Below the pieces are notes generated by a model, which had not been told where the DNA came from, ran no database searches, and saw only the letters and a list, made by a program, of their open reading frames with translations. From Pseudoalteromonas caenipelagi (GTDB lineage: Bacteria; Pseudomonadota; Gammaproteobacteria; Enterobacterales; Alteromonadaceae), in NCBI RefSeq assembly GCF_013140855.1, contig NZ_JABBPG010000006.1, forward strand, positions 228,274-292,273: a DNA stretch of 64,000 nt. The letters are read 5' to 3'. Within the stretch, counting starts at the first letter, position 1. Every line of letters starts with the position of its first letter. A program made the position numbers and the translations under genes. Shown piece by piece: positions 18,259-28,931 of the stretch.

Positions 18259-20314
18259 TACCGCGCTCTTTATTATTTTGTTCGTTTAAAAACTCTTCGT
18301 ACGTTGGTGGTAATACCAATGCATCGTTCCACTCTGGTAATACCGGTGTGGCTTCAAACGGCATCAAATCGATACCATCGTCTTGTTGGATCTGCTGCTC
18401 AGTACGAATAAAGTTATATTTAGAGTGGCTTAGCTCATTCATGCTACGACTATCACGAATAATGGTCGGGCGAATAAATACCAATAAGTTACGCTTACGC
18501 TTGGTGGTACCCGTTGATTTGAATAGATGCCCTATGACAGGAATATCACCTAACAGTGGTACTTTTGAGACACTTTCTTGTACATCTTCGTCAATCAAGC
18601 CGCCTAAAATTACCATACCACCATCATCTGCAATTACGGTGGTATTGATAGCTCGTTTATTTACTGAAATATCAACCGCTGTTGCACCACTCACACTCGA
18701 CACTTCTTGCTCAATGGTAAGTTGCACTGCGGAGCCGTCATTAATTTGCGGCGTCACTTTTAGCTTAATACCCACTTCTTGACGGTCAACTGTTTGGAAT
18801 GGATTAGAATTATTGTCACCCGATGTAGAGCCAGTAATAATAGGTACTTCTTGACCCACGATCATAGAGGCTTCTTCATTGTCCATGGTAGTGACGGAAG
18901 GCGTCGCTAGGATATTTGATTTGGTGTCAGTTGAAATTGCCTGAACAATTGCACCCCAATCGTTTTTGATAATACCCATCGCCAGGCCATTTACACCACC
19001 AAGCAACTGACCGAGTGGTCCTAAGTCACCTTCTACCGTTTTAACCGTATTTGATACTGCATTGTCATCTGTACCAACAATAGTCCCTTTGACTTCTTTA
19101 TCACGCGCTTGCTCAGCCGCTACGGCTAAAGACCCAACAGGTACGGTGCTACCGTTGTTAAACTGCAGCATCCCCCCTTGCTCTGAGATCCACTGCAGAC
19201 CAAAGTTAATACCATCACTTTCGAAGACTTCAACAACAATCGCTTCTACCAATACTTGAGCTCGGCGAATATCTAGCTTATCAATCACTTGAGATAATGA
19301 ACGCATGGTATCTGGCTGTGCGGTAATAACCAGTGAGTTTGAGTCTGGATGCGCTTCAATACTGGTTTCATTTTTATTCCTGCTGCGGGTTTTATTACCA
19401 CCACCTTGTGCGTCTTCTTGCAGTGTTTTGCTCACACCTTGCAGCACTTTTACCAAGTCTTCAGCTTTGGCATAGTTAAGATAAAAAACTTTAGTGTTGC
19501 CTTGGTTTTCTAGCTCATTGTCTAAGCGCTTAATTAAATCAGTTGCTCTGCTTCGGGCTTGTGACTCGCCGCTAACAATGACGCTATTAGTGCGGCTGTC
19601 AGCAACGACTTTTGGAATGAGAAAATCGGGAATAGCACCCTTACCGCTATCTTTATAAATACTCTCAACGACCGACACAACATCATCCGCTGTGGCATGA
19701 TTTAGCTTAACGATATCTACACGCTTGTCGCCTGCTTGGTCTACTGACTTGATGATATCCACCAAACGATTAACCGATGCCGCATGACCTGTGAGCATCA
19801 TTACGTTGGCAGAGTTTAGGTTAGTCACGTGACCACCATCTTTTTGGTCACTAAATTGGCGAATGAGTGGACCTAGCTCTTGTACGCTTACATTTTTCAC
19901 ACGTACAACTCGGGTGATCATCACATCACCATTCCCCGCTTCCTCGCCTTCAACCAATGGCACATTGCCTTTTTTGCCGTCAGAGCTACGCACAACCTTC
20001 AATACGCCGCTGTCCATTTCCGTCACAGAGTAACCATACACTTCGAGTACGTTTAAAAAGAATTGATAGTACAGAGATTCATCCATCAACTCATAGCTAC
20101 GCACGTTAATGTTGCCGCGTACATTGGGGTCGATGATGATGGTTTTATTTAGATTCTTACCAACGATATTAATAAATTCGTTAATATCAGTGCCTTTGAA
20201 GTTGGCAGCATACTCAACAGCAGACACAGAAAGCGACAAACCAGCTGCTAACATCAGAGCTGCATATCTAGCTAACCCTTTTTTGATTTTTGTGAGGTGT
20301 AGCTTTTTACCCAT
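18248..20314 (-). CDS. gspD: Type II secretion system secretin GspD
   Basis: GspD forms the outer-membrane channel. The 688-residue protein has a basic signal peptide (about 1-32, cut near VSA), N0-N3 domains (N0 begins near [18 protein letters not shown]) and the C-terminal secretin domain with the [14 protein letters not shown] motif. A GGAG site precedes the ATG. A short S-domain-like C-terminus is present. No separate pilotin (gspS) gene was recognised in the window. Confidence 0.95.
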   Translation of the reverse strand: MGKKLHLTKIKKGLARYAALMLAAGLSLSVSAVEYAANFKGTDINEFINIVGKNLNKTIIIDPNVRGNINVRSYELMDESLYYQFFLNVLEVYGYSVTEMDSGVLKVVRSSDGKKGNVPLVEGEEAGNGDVMITRVVRVKNVSVQELGPLIRQFSDQKDGGHVTNLNSANVMMLTGHAASVNRLVDIIKSVDQAGDKRVDIVKLNHATADDVVSVVESIYKDSGKGAIPDFLIPKVVADSRTNSVIVSGESQARSRATDLIKRLDNELENQGNTKVFYLNYAKAEDLVKVLQGVSKTLQEDAQGGGNKTRSRNKNETSIEAHPDSNSLVITAQPDTMRSLSQVIDKLDIRRAQVLVEAIVVEVFESDGINFGLQWISEQGGMLQFNNGSTVPVGSLAVAAEQARDKEVKGTIVGTDDNAVSNTVKTVEGDLGPLGQLLGGVNGLAMGIIKNDWGAIVQAISTDTKSNILATPSVTTMDNEEASMIVGQEVPIITGSTSGDNNSNPFQTVDRQEVGIKLKVTPQINDGSAVQLTIEQEVSSVSGATAVDISVNKRAINTTVIADDGGMVILGGLIDEDVQESVSKVPLLGDIPVIGHLFKSTGTTKRKRNLLVFIRPTIIRDSRSMNELSHSKYNFIRTEQQIQQDDGIDLMPFEATPVLPEWNDALVLPPTYEEFLNEQNNKERGNDD

Positions 20315-20341
20315 TATTTTTAAACTCCAAATTTAGTATCG

Positions 20342-21229
20342 TTACAGGCTAAATTGCACGCTCATGACCTGACCATCACGCTCAACCGTAATAGTGGCGT
20401 CAGTGCTATTTCTTAGCTCGTTCATGGCAGCCATGGCCTGTTTCATATCCGTGAGTTGATAACCGTTGATTGCAACAGCCAAATCATTGTTTTTTAACCC
20501 CATTTTGTTAAACAAAGCAGGGTCTTTACCCGGGCTCAAGCGATAGCCCAAAAGCTCTCCTGAACTTCTGTAAGGCGTAATGCGAATATAATCGAGTAAT
20601 TTGCCTGGATCTTTTAATAATTCTTCTTTTTTCTCTACTAATTCACTGGGGACCGTTGTACGCACAAGTCCTCCGCTTTTGGTTGGCACTTTAGGCGCGA
20701 CTGGCATAGCAACATTTTTTGAATATTCCAAACCATCAAGCATCAACGTCTCAAAACGGCCACTCACATCTAAAATAACTCGATCTGGTAATACTTGGGC
20801 AAGTTTGGCGCGCGTGCCTTCAACCGCTTCTTGCACCTCATAAGTCGCTTGACGGCCCTGAGATTCAATAATCGCAAGTCCCGCTTTATCATTGAGACTC
20901 ACAGCAACTATCCCAGTCAAACGAACATTCAATGCTGTTTGAGGCGCATCAGAAACAATAGCTTGTGGCTGTTCAACAGGCTTGCTTTGCGCATCACCAA
21001 ATAGATTCTGTTGAATAATTGCTTGGCTGTTAACCGCTGAGCTGCTGGACGCATACACGGCAGACATTGAGGGCAAAGGCGCAGTAACCGGTTTAGGCCA
21101 TAGCAACCAAAACAATTGAGATAATAAATAAGCAATAAAAACAACAGACAAATAAACCACTAAACGGCTAAGTTTGGCATGAGGCAGCGCAAGTAATGTT
21201 TTTTGTAACTGTTGTAATTGTAGTTCCAT
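20342..21229 (-). CDS. gspC: Type II secretion system protein C
   Basis: GspC links the inner-membrane platform to the secretin and helps select substrates. The 295-residue protein has one membrane helix (about 23-45), the HR domain (about 75-160) that binds GspD N0, and a C-terminal PDZ domain (about 195-295). It is the first gene of the operon and is divergent from hslR across 210 bp. Confidence 0.94.
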   Translation of the reverse strand: MELQLQQLQKTLLALPHAKLSRLVVYLSVVFIAYLLSQLFWLLWPKPVTAPLPSMSAVYASSSSAVNSQAIIQQNLFGDAQSKPVEQPQAIVSDAPQTALNVRLTGIVAVSLNDKAGLAIIESQGRQATYEVQEAVEGTRAKLAQVLPDRVILDVSGRFETLMLDGLEYSKNVAMPVAPKVPTKSGGLVRTTVPSELVEKKEELLKDPGKLLDYIRITPYRSSGELLGYRLSPGKDPALFNKMGLKNNDLAVAINGYQLTDMKQAMAAMNELRNSTDATITVERDGQVMSVQFSL

Positions 21230-21260
21230 ATCCGTCTATTCTTATTCTGTTGAGCGACCC

Positions 21261-21289
21261 AGTGTACCTTTTCGGTGAAAATACAACAA
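21261..21289 (-). promoter_or_regulatory. Candidate sigma-70 promoter of the gspC-N operon
   Basis: On the minus strand a TTGTTG (-35; plus 21284-21289) and a TACACT (-10; plus 21261-21266) are spaced by 17 bp and would start transcription about 25 nt before the gspC ATG. Match quality is moderate (3/6 and 4/6). Confidence 0.35.
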
Positions 21290-21439
21290 GCGCACTAATA
21301 TGACAGTTTACGTATCCTGTCTAATCTTGTGGCTAGCCCTTCGAACACTAAACGTCGCAAGAGTTCCACATGCTTTTTTTGAATGTGGAAATATGCTAAA
21401 TTTGCATCATTATCGCACGTTCTTCATGGTTAATAAATT

Positions 21440-21850
21440 GTGACAAAGAAATCCCCCGAAAAACCCAAGCAAAATGAGACTATTAGGCTAGACAAATGGC
21501 TATGGGCAGCACGGTTTTACAAGACCCGAGCACTCGCTCGAGAAATGATACAAGGGGGTAAAGTACACTATAACGGGCAACGCTGTAAACCCAGTAAATG
21601 TGTTGAAGTTGGTGCAAAGGTTAAGCTAGCACAAGGGGTTGATGAAAAAGAAGTAACCATTTTGAAGTTACTCGACAGACGTCAATCCGCTACGATTGCC
21701 CAGCAATCATACCTTGAATCGGAACAAAGTATTGAAAAGCGTGAACAAAACGCAATAGCACGCAAAAACAACAGCTTTTTTGCACCACATCCTGTTAACA
21801 AACCGGATAAAAAGCAAAGACGCGAATTACTCAAATTGAAATCAAGCTAG
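21440..21850 (+). CDS. hslR: Heat shock protein 15, ribosome recycling factor (Hsp15)
   Basis: Hsp15 binds free 50S subunits carrying nascent chains after heat shock and helps recycle them. The 136-residue protein starts with a GTG codon. It has an S4 RNA-binding domain at about 15-80 (IRLDKWLWAARFYKTRALAREMIQGG) and a basic tail. It lies 10 bp upstream of hslO, the same pairing as in E. coli, so the two are co-transcribed. Confidence 0.93.
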   Translation: MTKKSPEKPKQNETIRLDKWLWAARFYKTRALAREMIQGGKVHYNGQRCKPSKCVEVGAKVKLAQGVDEKEVTILKLLDRRQSATIAQQSYLESEQSIEKREQNAIARKNNSFFAPHPVNKPDKKQRRELLKLKSS

Positions 21851-21860
21851 GATTTAATAA

Positions 21861-22706
21861 ATGCAACCTGATTTACTACACCGCTATATTTTCGAAAAAC
21901 TCGATGTACGCGGCGAGCTGGTACAAATCGATCAAACCTTTAACGAGATCATTGCAGGACACAACTATCCGCAAGCAGTTCAAGCACTGCTCGGCGAGTT
22001 GTTGGTTGCGACCAGTTTATTAACGGCCACTTTGAAATTTGAAGGCGACATTGCAGTACAATTGCAAGGTGATGGCCCCGTCAAGTATGCCGTTATTAAT
22101 GGCGATCACGAACAAAACATGCGTGGCGTTGCAAGATTACAAGGTGAAATCAGTGGCTCCACCATCCCTGAGTTAATGGGTAAAGGCTATATGGTCATTA
22201 CTATTACGCCAATAAAAGGCGAACGTTATCAAGGTATCGTGCCGCTAACATCAGACTCACTTGCAGCTTGTTTAGAAGATTACTTCACCCAGTCAGAGCA
22301 ATTAAAAACGCGCTTGTGGTTTGCTACTCGTACCAGCGGAGAACGCGTTAAAGCAGCAGGCTTGTTTTTGCAAGTACTTCCTGTTGATAAAGAAAAGTCA
22401 ATTGAAGACTTTGTACATCTAGAAGCTTTGAGTAATACCATCAAAGATGAAGAGTTACTCGACTTAGATGCACAAACAGTGCTGACGCGTTTGTACCACG
22501 AAGACAACCCTCAGCTTTTTGAACCACAGCAAATCAATTTTGTATGTGGATGCAGCCGTGAAAAAACCATTAATGCACTCGTTAATGTTGGTCAAGAAGC
22601 ACTACTTGAAGATCTTAAAGAGCAAGGGGAGATCAATATTAGCTGTCACTATTGTCTAAAAAACTACACTTTTAATGAAGACGAGATCAAAGCAATTTTT
22701 AACTAA
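21861..22706 (+). CDS. hslO: Redox-regulated chaperone Hsp33
   Basis: Hsp33 is a cytoplasmic holdase switched on by oxidation. The 281-residue protein has the globular N-terminal domain and the C-terminal zinc switch with CxC (VCGCSREK) and CxxC (SCHYC), all four cysteines present. It is followed by a strong terminator. Confidence 0.95.
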   Translation: MQPDLLHRYIFEKLDVRGELVQIDQTFNEIIAGHNYPQAVQALLGELLVATSLLTATLKFEGDIAVQLQGDGPVKYAVINGDHEQNMRGVARLQGEISGSTIPELMGKGYMVITITPIKGERYQGIVPLTSDSLAACLEDYFTQSEQLKTRLWFATRTSGERVKAAGLFLQVLPVDKEKSIEDFVHLEALSNTIKDEELLDLDAQTVLTRLYHEDNPQLFEPQQINFVCGCSREKTINALVNVGQEALLEDLKEQGEINISCHYCLKNYTFNEDEIKAIFN

Positions 22707-22734
22707 AATAGCCTTAGTGTCCGTTTCTAATATC

Positions 22735-22759
22735 AAGCCGTCAAAATGACGGCTTTTTT
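22735..22759 (+). terminator. Terminator after hslO
   Basis: AAGCCGTC-AAAA-TGACGGCTT plus TTTT: an 8-9 bp GC-rich stem with a T-run, 28 bp after the hslO stop. Confidence 0.9.
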
Positions 22760-22771
22760 GTTGGTAAAAAA

Positions 22772-22817
22772 TGACACCGGTATCACTAATTTAGTAATTT
22801 TCATGACACCGGTATCA
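22772..22817. promoter_or_regulatory. Tandem LacI-type operator upstream of pckA
   Basis: The 14-mer TGACACCGGTATCA occurs twice, at 22772-22785 and 22804-22817, exactly 32 bp centre to centre (about three helical turns). Each copy is a near-palindrome (TGAYACCGGTRTCA) with the central CG typical of LacI-family operators. The only downstream gene on this side is pckA, 150 bp away. The repeat and its spacing are seen; the regulator is unknown and not in the window. Confidence 0.65.
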
Positions 22818-22967
22818 TTGAAATTATTTAAGTTTTTTGACATTTTTATGCCTTTTTAGGCCCTCCAAAAGCTCGAATATCTCAAAACCATCTGGTAAGA
22901 TAAATTCAGCTTAAGGTTAGTCAGAACTTCAGAGCTATCCCGTTCAATCTCACATTTAGGTAATAAC

Positions 22968-24506
22968 ATGACTTCAAGCGCTACTCGTTTTGTCGATTTA
23001 ACTGCAGCCGAACTTGTCGAACACGCCATTAGCCGTGGCGAAGGCACTTTAGCCGCAAATGGAGCTTTCGTTGCAAAAACTGGCCGTCGTACAGGCCGTT
23101 CACCTAGTGACCGTTTTATCGTAAAAGAGCCAAGCACTGAAAATGACATCCAATGGGGTAATGTAAACCGTCCATTCGATGCCGAAAAATTTAATGCATT
23201 ATGGGCTCGTGTTGAAGCACACGTACAAAGTAAAGACCACTTCGTCTCTCACCTTGAAGTGGGCGCAGATCCTGAACACTACTTACCAGTAGTGGTTACT
23301 ACAGAAACTGCATGGCACCATATTTTTGCAAAAAACATGTTTATTGAACCTGTTCATTACAACGCCTCAGACTTACCTCAGTGGCAAGTGATGAATGTAC
23401 CTTCATTTGTTTGCGACCCAGAGCGTGATGGCACCAACAGCGATGGTACTGTGATCATCAATTTTGCTGAGCGAAAAGTGCTACTTGCGGGTATGCATTA
23501 CGCAGGCGAAATGAAAAAATCAATGTTCTCGGTACAGAACTTCTTATTACCAGCCAAAGGCGTATTACCTATGCACTGTAGTGCAAACGTAGGTGAAGCG
23601 GGTGATACAGCATTATTTTTCGGTTTATCTGGCACTGGTAAAACAACACTTTCAGCAGATCCAACACGTTTCTTAATCGGTGATGACGAACACGGCTGGG
23701 CACCTGGCAGCGTATTTAACATTGAAGGTGGTTGTTACGCTAAATGTATCGACCTGTCACAAAAGAATGAGCCTGTGATCTGGAATGCCATTAAATTTGG
23801 CACCATCTTAGAAAACGTTGTGTTAGATGAAAACCGCGTACCTGACTTTAAAGATACGAGCTTAACGCAAAATACCCGTGCAGCTTACCCATTAGAGCAC
23901 GTTGAAAAGCGCAAACTAGAAAACCGTGCTGGCGAACCTAAAGCAGTTGTATTTTTAACATGCGATGTAAGTGGCGTGTTACCACCGGTTTCTATTCTTT
24001 CAGAAGAAGCGGCAGCATATCACTTCCTAAGCGGTTACACAGCTAAAGTTGGTTCAACTGAAATTGGTTCAACGTCTGACATTGAGTCAACATTCTCAAC
24101 GTGTTTTGGCGCGCCTTTCTTCCCTCGCCCAGCAGGTGTATATGCAGAGCTTCTAATGAAGCGTGTACGCGAGTTTGGTGCAAAAGTATACCTAGTGAAC
24201 ACAGGTTGGACTGGCGGACCTTACGGTATTGGTAAGCGTTTTGATATCCCAACTACACGTGCTGTTGTTGATGCAATTGTATCAGGTAAGCTGGTTAACG
24301 TTGAAACAACACACATTGAGTCGTTAAACTTAGATGTACCTGTATCAGTTCCTGGTGTCGATAGCGAGCTTCTTAACCCAATTAATACTTGGGAAGACAA
24401 GGCTAAATATGCTGAATACGCAGCAAAACTGGCTGCCGACTTCCAAGAGAACTTTGCTAAGTATGATGTCTCAGATGCCATCAAACAGGCAGGTCCGCGC
24501 GGCTAA
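22968..24506 (+). CDS. pckA: ATP-dependent phosphoenolpyruvate carboxykinase
   Basis: PckA converts oxaloacetate and ATP to phosphoenolpyruvate and CO2, the first committed step of gluconeogenesis. The 512-residue protein shows the kinase-1 P-loop [14 protein letters not shown], the metal/substrate segment GDDEHGW, and the [10 protein letters not shown] loop with RxxxPTTRA that follows. Length is normal. AGGT precedes the ATG. It stands alone with its own terminator and the tandem operator upstream, which suggests control by sugar availability. Confidence 0.96.
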   Translation: MTSSATRFVDLTAAELVEHAISRGEGTLAANGAFVAKTGRRTGRSPSDRFIVKEPSTENDIQWGNVNRPFDAEKFNALWARVEAHVQSKDHFVSHLEVGADPEHYLPVVVTTETAWHHIFAKNMFIEPVHYNASDLPQWQVMNVPSFVCDPERDGTNSDGTVIINFAERKVLLAGMHYAGEMKKSMFSVQNFLLPAKGVLPMHCSANVGEAGDTALFFGLSGTGKTTLSADPTRFLIGDDEHGWAPGSVFNIEGGCYAKCIDLSQKNEPVIWNAIKFGTILENVVLDENRVPDFKDTSLTQNTRAAYPLEHVEKRKLENRAGEPKAVVFLTCDVSGVLPPVSILSEEAAAYHFLSGYTAKVGSTEIGSTSDIESTFSTCFGAPFFPRPAGVYAELLMKRVREFGAKVYLVNTGWTGGPYGIGKRFDIPTTRAVVDAIVSGKLVNVETTHIESLNLDVPVSVPGVDSELLNPINTWEDKAKYAEYAAKLAADFQENFAKYDVSDAIKQAGPRG

Positions 24507-24536
24507 TTAACCCGCTCGGTAAACCAATTCCTTTAT

Positions 24537-24567
24537 CAAAAGCGCCCCTCGTTGGGCGTTTTTTTGT
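24537..24567 (+). terminator. Terminator after pckA
   Basis: CGCCC-CTCGTT-GGGCG with flanking A/T pairs and seven T, about 35 bp after the pckA stop. Confidence 0.85.
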
Positions 24568-24760
24568 GCCCCTTGTCACATCCCAAGTAAGAACATCAAC
24601 CTAAATGTGTGCCACATAACTACGACATAAAGCGTATTACGATGAAAAAAATACAATTTTCGACCATACTTGTTTAACATCGCTTGGCGCAAACGGTAGC
24701 AAAGCTGGGATAGATATGGTTTGATTACCTCTTGCGCATTACCAAGAAAAAGAACAGACC

Positions 24761-26791
24761 ATGCTTGAAAATTTATCTTTGAGAAAAAAAATCCTCCTAC
24801 TCATAGGTGGCACGATTTCCGTGCTCCTGATCATAGCCTCTAGCTATTTCGTCAATCATATTGCGTCATTATCGCGACAGGGTGTCGAGAGAGAAGCGCA
24901 AAGCTATATACTGAGTGAAAAGTTATCGATGGAGTCATTTTTCGCTCAATATGGTAAATTGGTAAAATCCTTTATTACCAGCCCACATATGATTGAGTTT
25001 TTTGAGCGATACGATACCAGAGAAGCCGACTTATCCACTTTAGATGGTTATGACAACATTAATAAAGACTTCAATCGTATTAGCAGCAATGACGAAAACG
25101 TGTTGTCGGCATTTTTTGGTTCAGCTAAAACCGGCGAATATTTTAAAGAAAATGAACGCACATCGAAGTTTGCCGATGGACAACCCTACTACACCTATAA
25201 ACGTGGTTGGTGGCAAGACGCCCTAAGCAAAAACGGGCTGTATGTCGGCACACCAACCGTCGATATCAATACTGGGGCAGTATCCGCCGTTGTGCAGCAA
25301 CCTGTACACAACAGCCGTGGTGAACTGGTTGGTATTGGTGGTGTCGATTTACAAATTAACCGCATCAGCGCCATGGTTGAAGATATTCGCTTTCATGGTC
25401 AAGGCTATGGCTTTTTGCTCGACAGTAATCTAAAAGTTGTTCACCTTTCCAAACAAACAGGTCATGACCTATCTATCACAGATGAAGGTCCAAATGGCAA
25501 AGAAGGTTTAGAAGCTTTAGAAGGTCGCTTTGCAAACACGCAAGGGTTTACCGCGCTCAACCAAAAGATTAAGACTAATCAGTCTGGAACAGCTAAAGTC
25601 ACCCTTAAAGGTAAAGAATACTACGTCGTTTTTAATAGGGTTAAGTTAGACACGCCCATTCTAGATTGGCATGTGGGTATTTTAATTCCAACAAGCCTAA
25701 TTGAAGAGCCTGTTGAGCAAGCCGTTATGACAACGGTCAGTTCGGTTATCGTTATCCTTGGTATTGTTGTTGCGATGATTTGGTGGGCGACACATATGAT
25801 TGCAAAACCAATTACCAAACTCACCTATATTATGCGGGATATTGCCTCGGGTGATGGCGACTTGACTCAGCGCATAGACATCAATAGCCATGACGAAGTG
25901 GGCCAACTGGCGCACCATATGAACACCTTTATTGATAAGCTGCGCGCAATGATGCTCGATACCGCCGCACAAGCTTCACAACTAGGTAATGCCTCTGCGC
26001 AATTAAGCGACGTCTCCTCCAATACTAATCATGAAATTCAGCAAGAAAAAGAACAGGTCGATAGCGTTAGCGCCGCTGTGACAGAAATGGCCGCTACGGT
26101 CACCGAGATCTCACGCAACGCACAAGAAACCAACCAAGCAGCAGAAACCGTACAGCGTATGACGCAAGATGGTGCAGCGCGTTCAAACCAAGCACAGCAA
26201 GTGATGGTTGAACTATCTGTACATATCGGCGAAGCCGCTAAAGTTGTTTCTGGCCTTGAACAAGAGACCAGTAACATAGGCGCGGTCATTGATGTGATCA
26301 ACGGCATTGCAGAGCAAACTAATTTGCTGGCACTTAATGCCGCAATTGAGGCTGCTCGTGCGGGTGAACAAGGCAGAGGGTTTGCGGTGGTTGCAGACGA
26401 AGTTCGCTCATTGGCAAGCAGGACGCAAGAGTCTACCGATGACATTCGTAATATGATCTCTCGCTTACAGCAGATAGCCCAGCAAGCATCCACCATGATG
26501 CAACAAGGGCAAGAACAAGCGCAAAGTACCGTTGAACAAACCCAAGGCGTATTAGATTCTCTTAAAGAAATTGCAGAGTCAGTGGTGACGGTACAAGATC
26601 AAAGCCACCAAATTGCCACATCGACAGAAGAGCAAACGGTGGTTGCTGAAGATATTAACAATAGCCTCAACACCATCAATGACTTGGTTAATAGCACGGC
26701 ACATCATGCCCAAACTCTGGCAAGTGAAGCACGTGACTTAAACGATCTTGCCAAAGCTCTCAATGGTACCGTGAATCAATTTAAACTCTAA
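24761..26791 (+). CDS. Methyl-accepting chemotaxis protein with periplasmic Cache domain
   Basis: A 676-residue chemoreceptor. It has a first membrane helix (about 11-33), a large periplasmic double-Cache-type sensor (about 40-320; note the [12 protein letters not shown] and [13 protein letters not shown] motifs common in dCache_1), a second helix (about 325-345), HAMP (about 347-400) and a signalling domain with hairpin tip [32 protein letters not shown]. Cache receptors of this type often bind amino acids, but the ligand cannot be read here. It ends without a CheR-tethering pentapeptide (last residues NQFKL). It is a single gene with a strong terminator. Confidence 0.93.
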   Translation: MLENLSLRKKILLLIGGTISVLLIIASSYFVNHIASLSRQGVEREAQSYILSEKLSMESFFAQYGKLVKSFITSPHMIEFFERYDTREADLSTLDGYDNINKDFNRISSNDENVLSAFFGSAKTGEYFKENERTSKFADGQPYYTYKRGWWQDALSKNGLYVGTPTVDINTGAVSAVVQQPVHNSRGELVGIGGVDLQINRISAMVEDIRFHGQGYGFLLDSNLKVVHLSKQTGHDLSITDEGPNGKEGLEALEGRFANTQGFTALNQKIKTNQSGTAKVTLKGKEYYVVFNRVKLDTPILDWHVGILIPTSLIEEPVEQAVMTTVSSVIVILGIVVAMIWWATHMIAKPITKLTYIMRDIASGDGDLTQRIDINSHDEVGQLAHHMNTFIDKLRAMMLDTAAQASQLGNASAQLSDVSSNTNHEIQQEKEQVDSVSAAVTEMAATVTEISRNAQETNQAAETVQRMTQDGAARSNQAQQVMVELSVHIGEAAKVVSGLEQETSNIGAVIDVINGIAEQTNLLALNAAIEAARAGEQGRGFAVVADEVRSLASRTQESTDDIRNMISRLQQIAQQASTMMQQGQEQAQSTVEQTQGVLDSLKEIAESVVTVQDQSHQIATSTEEQTVVAEDINNSLNTINDLVNSTAHHAQTLASEARDLNDLAKALNGTVNQFKL

Positions 26792-26796
26792 CAACC

Positions 26797-26829
26797 GGTG
26801 AGCCACATGTCTGTGGCTCACCTCTTTTT
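26797..26829 (+). terminator. Terminator after the chemoreceptor
   Basis: An 11-bp perfect stem GGTGAGCCACA / TGTGGCTCACC with a TGTC loop (26797-26822), followed by TCTTTTT, 6 bp after the stop. Confidence 0.92.
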
Positions 26830-26849
26830 GCCCTAGATCAATACCGCAG

Positions 26850-26863
26850 TTGATGAAGATCGA
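26850..26863. promoter_or_regulatory. FNR-like box upstream of hemN
   Basis: TTGATGAAGATCGA matches the FNR/Anr consensus TTGAT-N4-ATCAA at nine of ten positions. It lies 33 bp before the annotated hemN start. HemN is the oxygen-independent enzyme, and FNR-type control of it is common in gammaproteobacteria. The match is seen; activity is inferred. Confidence 0.5.
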
Positions 26864-26895
26864 TACACTATCGCAATCAAAATTGTAAGCAGACT

Positions 26896-28281
26896 GTGCG
26901 AGTGCGTATCGTGATTAATTTACCTACATGGGATGATTCCCTAATCAAAAAATATAATGTCTCGGGCCCGAGATATACTTCTTACCCTACCGCTTTATCT
27001 TTAGCACCAGGATATGATGATACTGCGTTGCGAACTGCCATTGGAGCCTCTGATAGTGACGTACTTTCACTTTACGTCCATATCCCATTTTGCCATCAAC
27101 TTTGCTATTACTGCGGTTGTAACAAAATCGTCACTCGTCACCAGCACAAGGCTGATACTTATTTAGATAATCTAGAGTTAGAAATACAATCTAAAGCACC
27201 TTTATTTAAACATTACACGGTAGAGCAACTTCACTTAGGTGGAGGAACGCCAACGTTCTTAACCACCGAGCAAATGACGCGTCTAATCACCATGCTAGAG
27301 CGACATTTTAAATTTAATAATCAAGCGCAACGCAGCATAGAAATAGATCCAAGATCGCTGGCAGATAACATGTTGGCGCACTTACACGTACTAGGCTTTA
27401 ATCGTGTTTCATTTGGTGTGCAAGATTTTAATGACCAAGTACAAGAAGCGGTTAATCGACCACAACATATGGATGATGTGATTGCCCTACTTAAGCACGC
27501 ACGAGAATTAGGGTTTAAGTCTATCAATGCTGATATGATCTATGGCCTGCCTCATCAGACACCTGATAGCTTTGCGCAAAGTATTGAACAGCTCATCGCA
27601 CTGAGTCCTGATAGAGTGTCGGTATTCAACTACGCACACCTCCCTGATAAATTTGCGGCGCAGCGTAAACTCAAAGAAGCAGACATGCCGACGCCACAGC
27701 AAAAGCTCACCATGTTCAAAAATACCTTGCAACAAATGAGTCAAGCTGGATATCAATTTATTGGTATGGACCACTTTGCGAAAAAACAAGATGAATTAGC
27801 CATTGCTCAGCAGCATGGACAATTACACCGTAACTTCCAAGGTTATACAACTCATGGAGACTGTGATTTACTGGGGCTAGGCGTGTCTTCAATCTCGCAA
27901 ATTGGTAATGCTATTTTACAAAACGAAAAAGAGTTAAAAACCTATTATGACGCCGTCAATCAACACGGCTTTGCCATTAGCAAAGGCATGCAACTCAATG
28001 CAGAAGATCTGTTACGAGCACAGGTGATCAAGCAACTAATTTGCCATTTCGAATTAGATATCACCGAATTTGAGGCACACTATAATATCGAGTTTAAAAG
28101 CCACTTTGCTGACGCTTTAAGTGCACTCACCCCTTTGGCCCAAGATGGGTTAGTTGAGATATCAGACAACAAGATAGAAGTGACAAGCAGAGGGAACCTG
28201 TTTATTCGCATCATCTGCATGTGTTTTGATGAATATTTACAACAACAACTTAAAACGGCGCGTTTTTCACGTGTTATTTAA
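26896..28281 (+). CDS. hemN: Oxygen-independent coproporphyrinogen III oxidase (radical SAM)
   Basis: HemN decarboxylates coproporphyrinogen III to protoporphyrinogen IX without oxygen in haem synthesis. The 461-residue frame has the radical-SAM cluster motif CHQLCYYCGC (CxxxCxxC plus the extra Cys of HemN), the GGGTPTFL motif and the HemN C-terminal domain. The first codon is a GTG. A second GTG at 26911 (giving MINLPTWDDSLIKKYN) matches the E. coli N-terminus slightly better; neither has a strong ribosome site. The flanking FNR-like box fits its anaerobic role. Confidence 0.94.
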   Translation: MRVRIVINLPTWDDSLIKKYNVSGPRYTSYPTALSLAPGYDDTALRTAIGASDSDVLSLYVHIPFCHQLCYYCGCNKIVTRHQHKADTYLDNLELEIQSKAPLFKHYTVEQLHLGGGTPTFLTTEQMTRLITMLERHFKFNNQAQRSIEIDPRSLADNMLAHLHVLGFNRVSFGVQDFNDQVQEAVNRPQHMDDVIALLKHARELGFKSINADMIYGLPHQTPDSFAQSIEQLIALSPDRVSVFNYAHLPDKFAAQRKLKEADMPTPQQKLTMFKNTLQQMSQAGYQFIGMDHFAKKQDELAIAQQHGQLHRNFQGYTTHGDCDLLGLGVSSISQIGNAILQNEKELKTYYDAVNQHGFAISKGMQLNAEDLLRAQVIKQLICHFELDITEFEAHYNIEFKSHFADALSALTPLAQDGLVEISDNKIEVTSRGNLFIRIICMCFDEYLQQQLKTARFSRVI

Positions 28282-28372
28282 TAGCTCGATCACATGACAT
28301 GAAAACACCACGGTATACCCTTACTCCAAAGTGGTATTTAATATTTTTCATCGCCTATGCCTTGCCTTAAAT

Positions 28373-28390
28373 AGCCCTCAAAAGAGGGCT
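28373..28390. terminator. Weak terminator-like hairpin between hemN and the TerB-like gene
   Basis: AGCCCTC-AAAA-GAGGGCT, a perfect 7-bp stem placed between two convergent genes, but with no real T-run on either side. Confidence 0.4.
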
Positions 28391-28415
28391 TAGCAATAAT
28401 GAATGATTGATATTA

Positions 28416-28868
28416 TTACTTAGCAGCAGATTCTTGTGCAGCAAGTTTTGCACTAATAAAATCAGGGTGTGCAACGTAAAGCAACCCTGATATTTTGCGA
28501 ATTATATGATCTTCATGACTATCTAAATGCCCATCAGCAAACGCGACATGCCACAGCAGCTCAATAATATCGATTCTTTCAATGTCAGAGGTATGTTGAT
28601 TGATTTGCTTCACAAATGCAAAAAGGTCAATGGCGTGCTCTACTAGTTTTTGCGCTTTATCAATCAGTGCTGTCGTTTGCTCTGCGCTAAGTTGGCAACG
28701 CTGCGTTAAAATGTGACTAATTTTGTCAAACTCACTATCTAACAGCTTGCCATCGGCACGCATCACTTCAACCAATAAAGCTGCCAATGCGGTATTAAAA
28801 TCTAAAACTTCATGTCCAACCGTTTTGGGGGTGTTACTTTGCAATAGCTTTTTCAGGTGATTTAACAA
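28416..28868 (-). CDS. TerB-family (tellurite resistance B-like) protein
   Basis: A 150-residue, all-helical cytoplasmic protein of the TerB/DjlA-N fold. It has two acidic metal-site patterns, VMRADGKLLDSEF and VAFADGHLDSHED. It starts with TTG, supported by GGAG 8 bases upstream. Stand-alone TerB-like proteins are common in marine gammaproteobacteria and their role is not settled; tellurite resistance should not be assumed. It is divergent from the next gene. Confidence 0.8.
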   Translation of the reverse strand: MLNHLKKLLQSNTPKTVGHEVLDFNTALAALLVEVMRADGKLLDSEFDKISHILTQRCQLSAEQTTALIDKAQKLVEHAIDLFAFVKQINQHTSDIERIDIIELLWHVAFADGHLDSHEDHIIRKISGLLYVAHPDFISAKLAAQESAAK

Positions 28869-28931
28869 GTAAACTTCTCCATTGTGTTAAACTAATAACT
28901 TATGAAATACTTTTCGTGCCAAGGAGTTTAT

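Noticed and set aside
24660..24760. Fragments reminiscent of a c-di-GMP-I riboswitch (GCGCAAACGGTAGCAAAGC) before the chemoreceptor gene
   Set aside because: The conserved order of GEMM elements and the two paired helices are not present; only short word matches remain.
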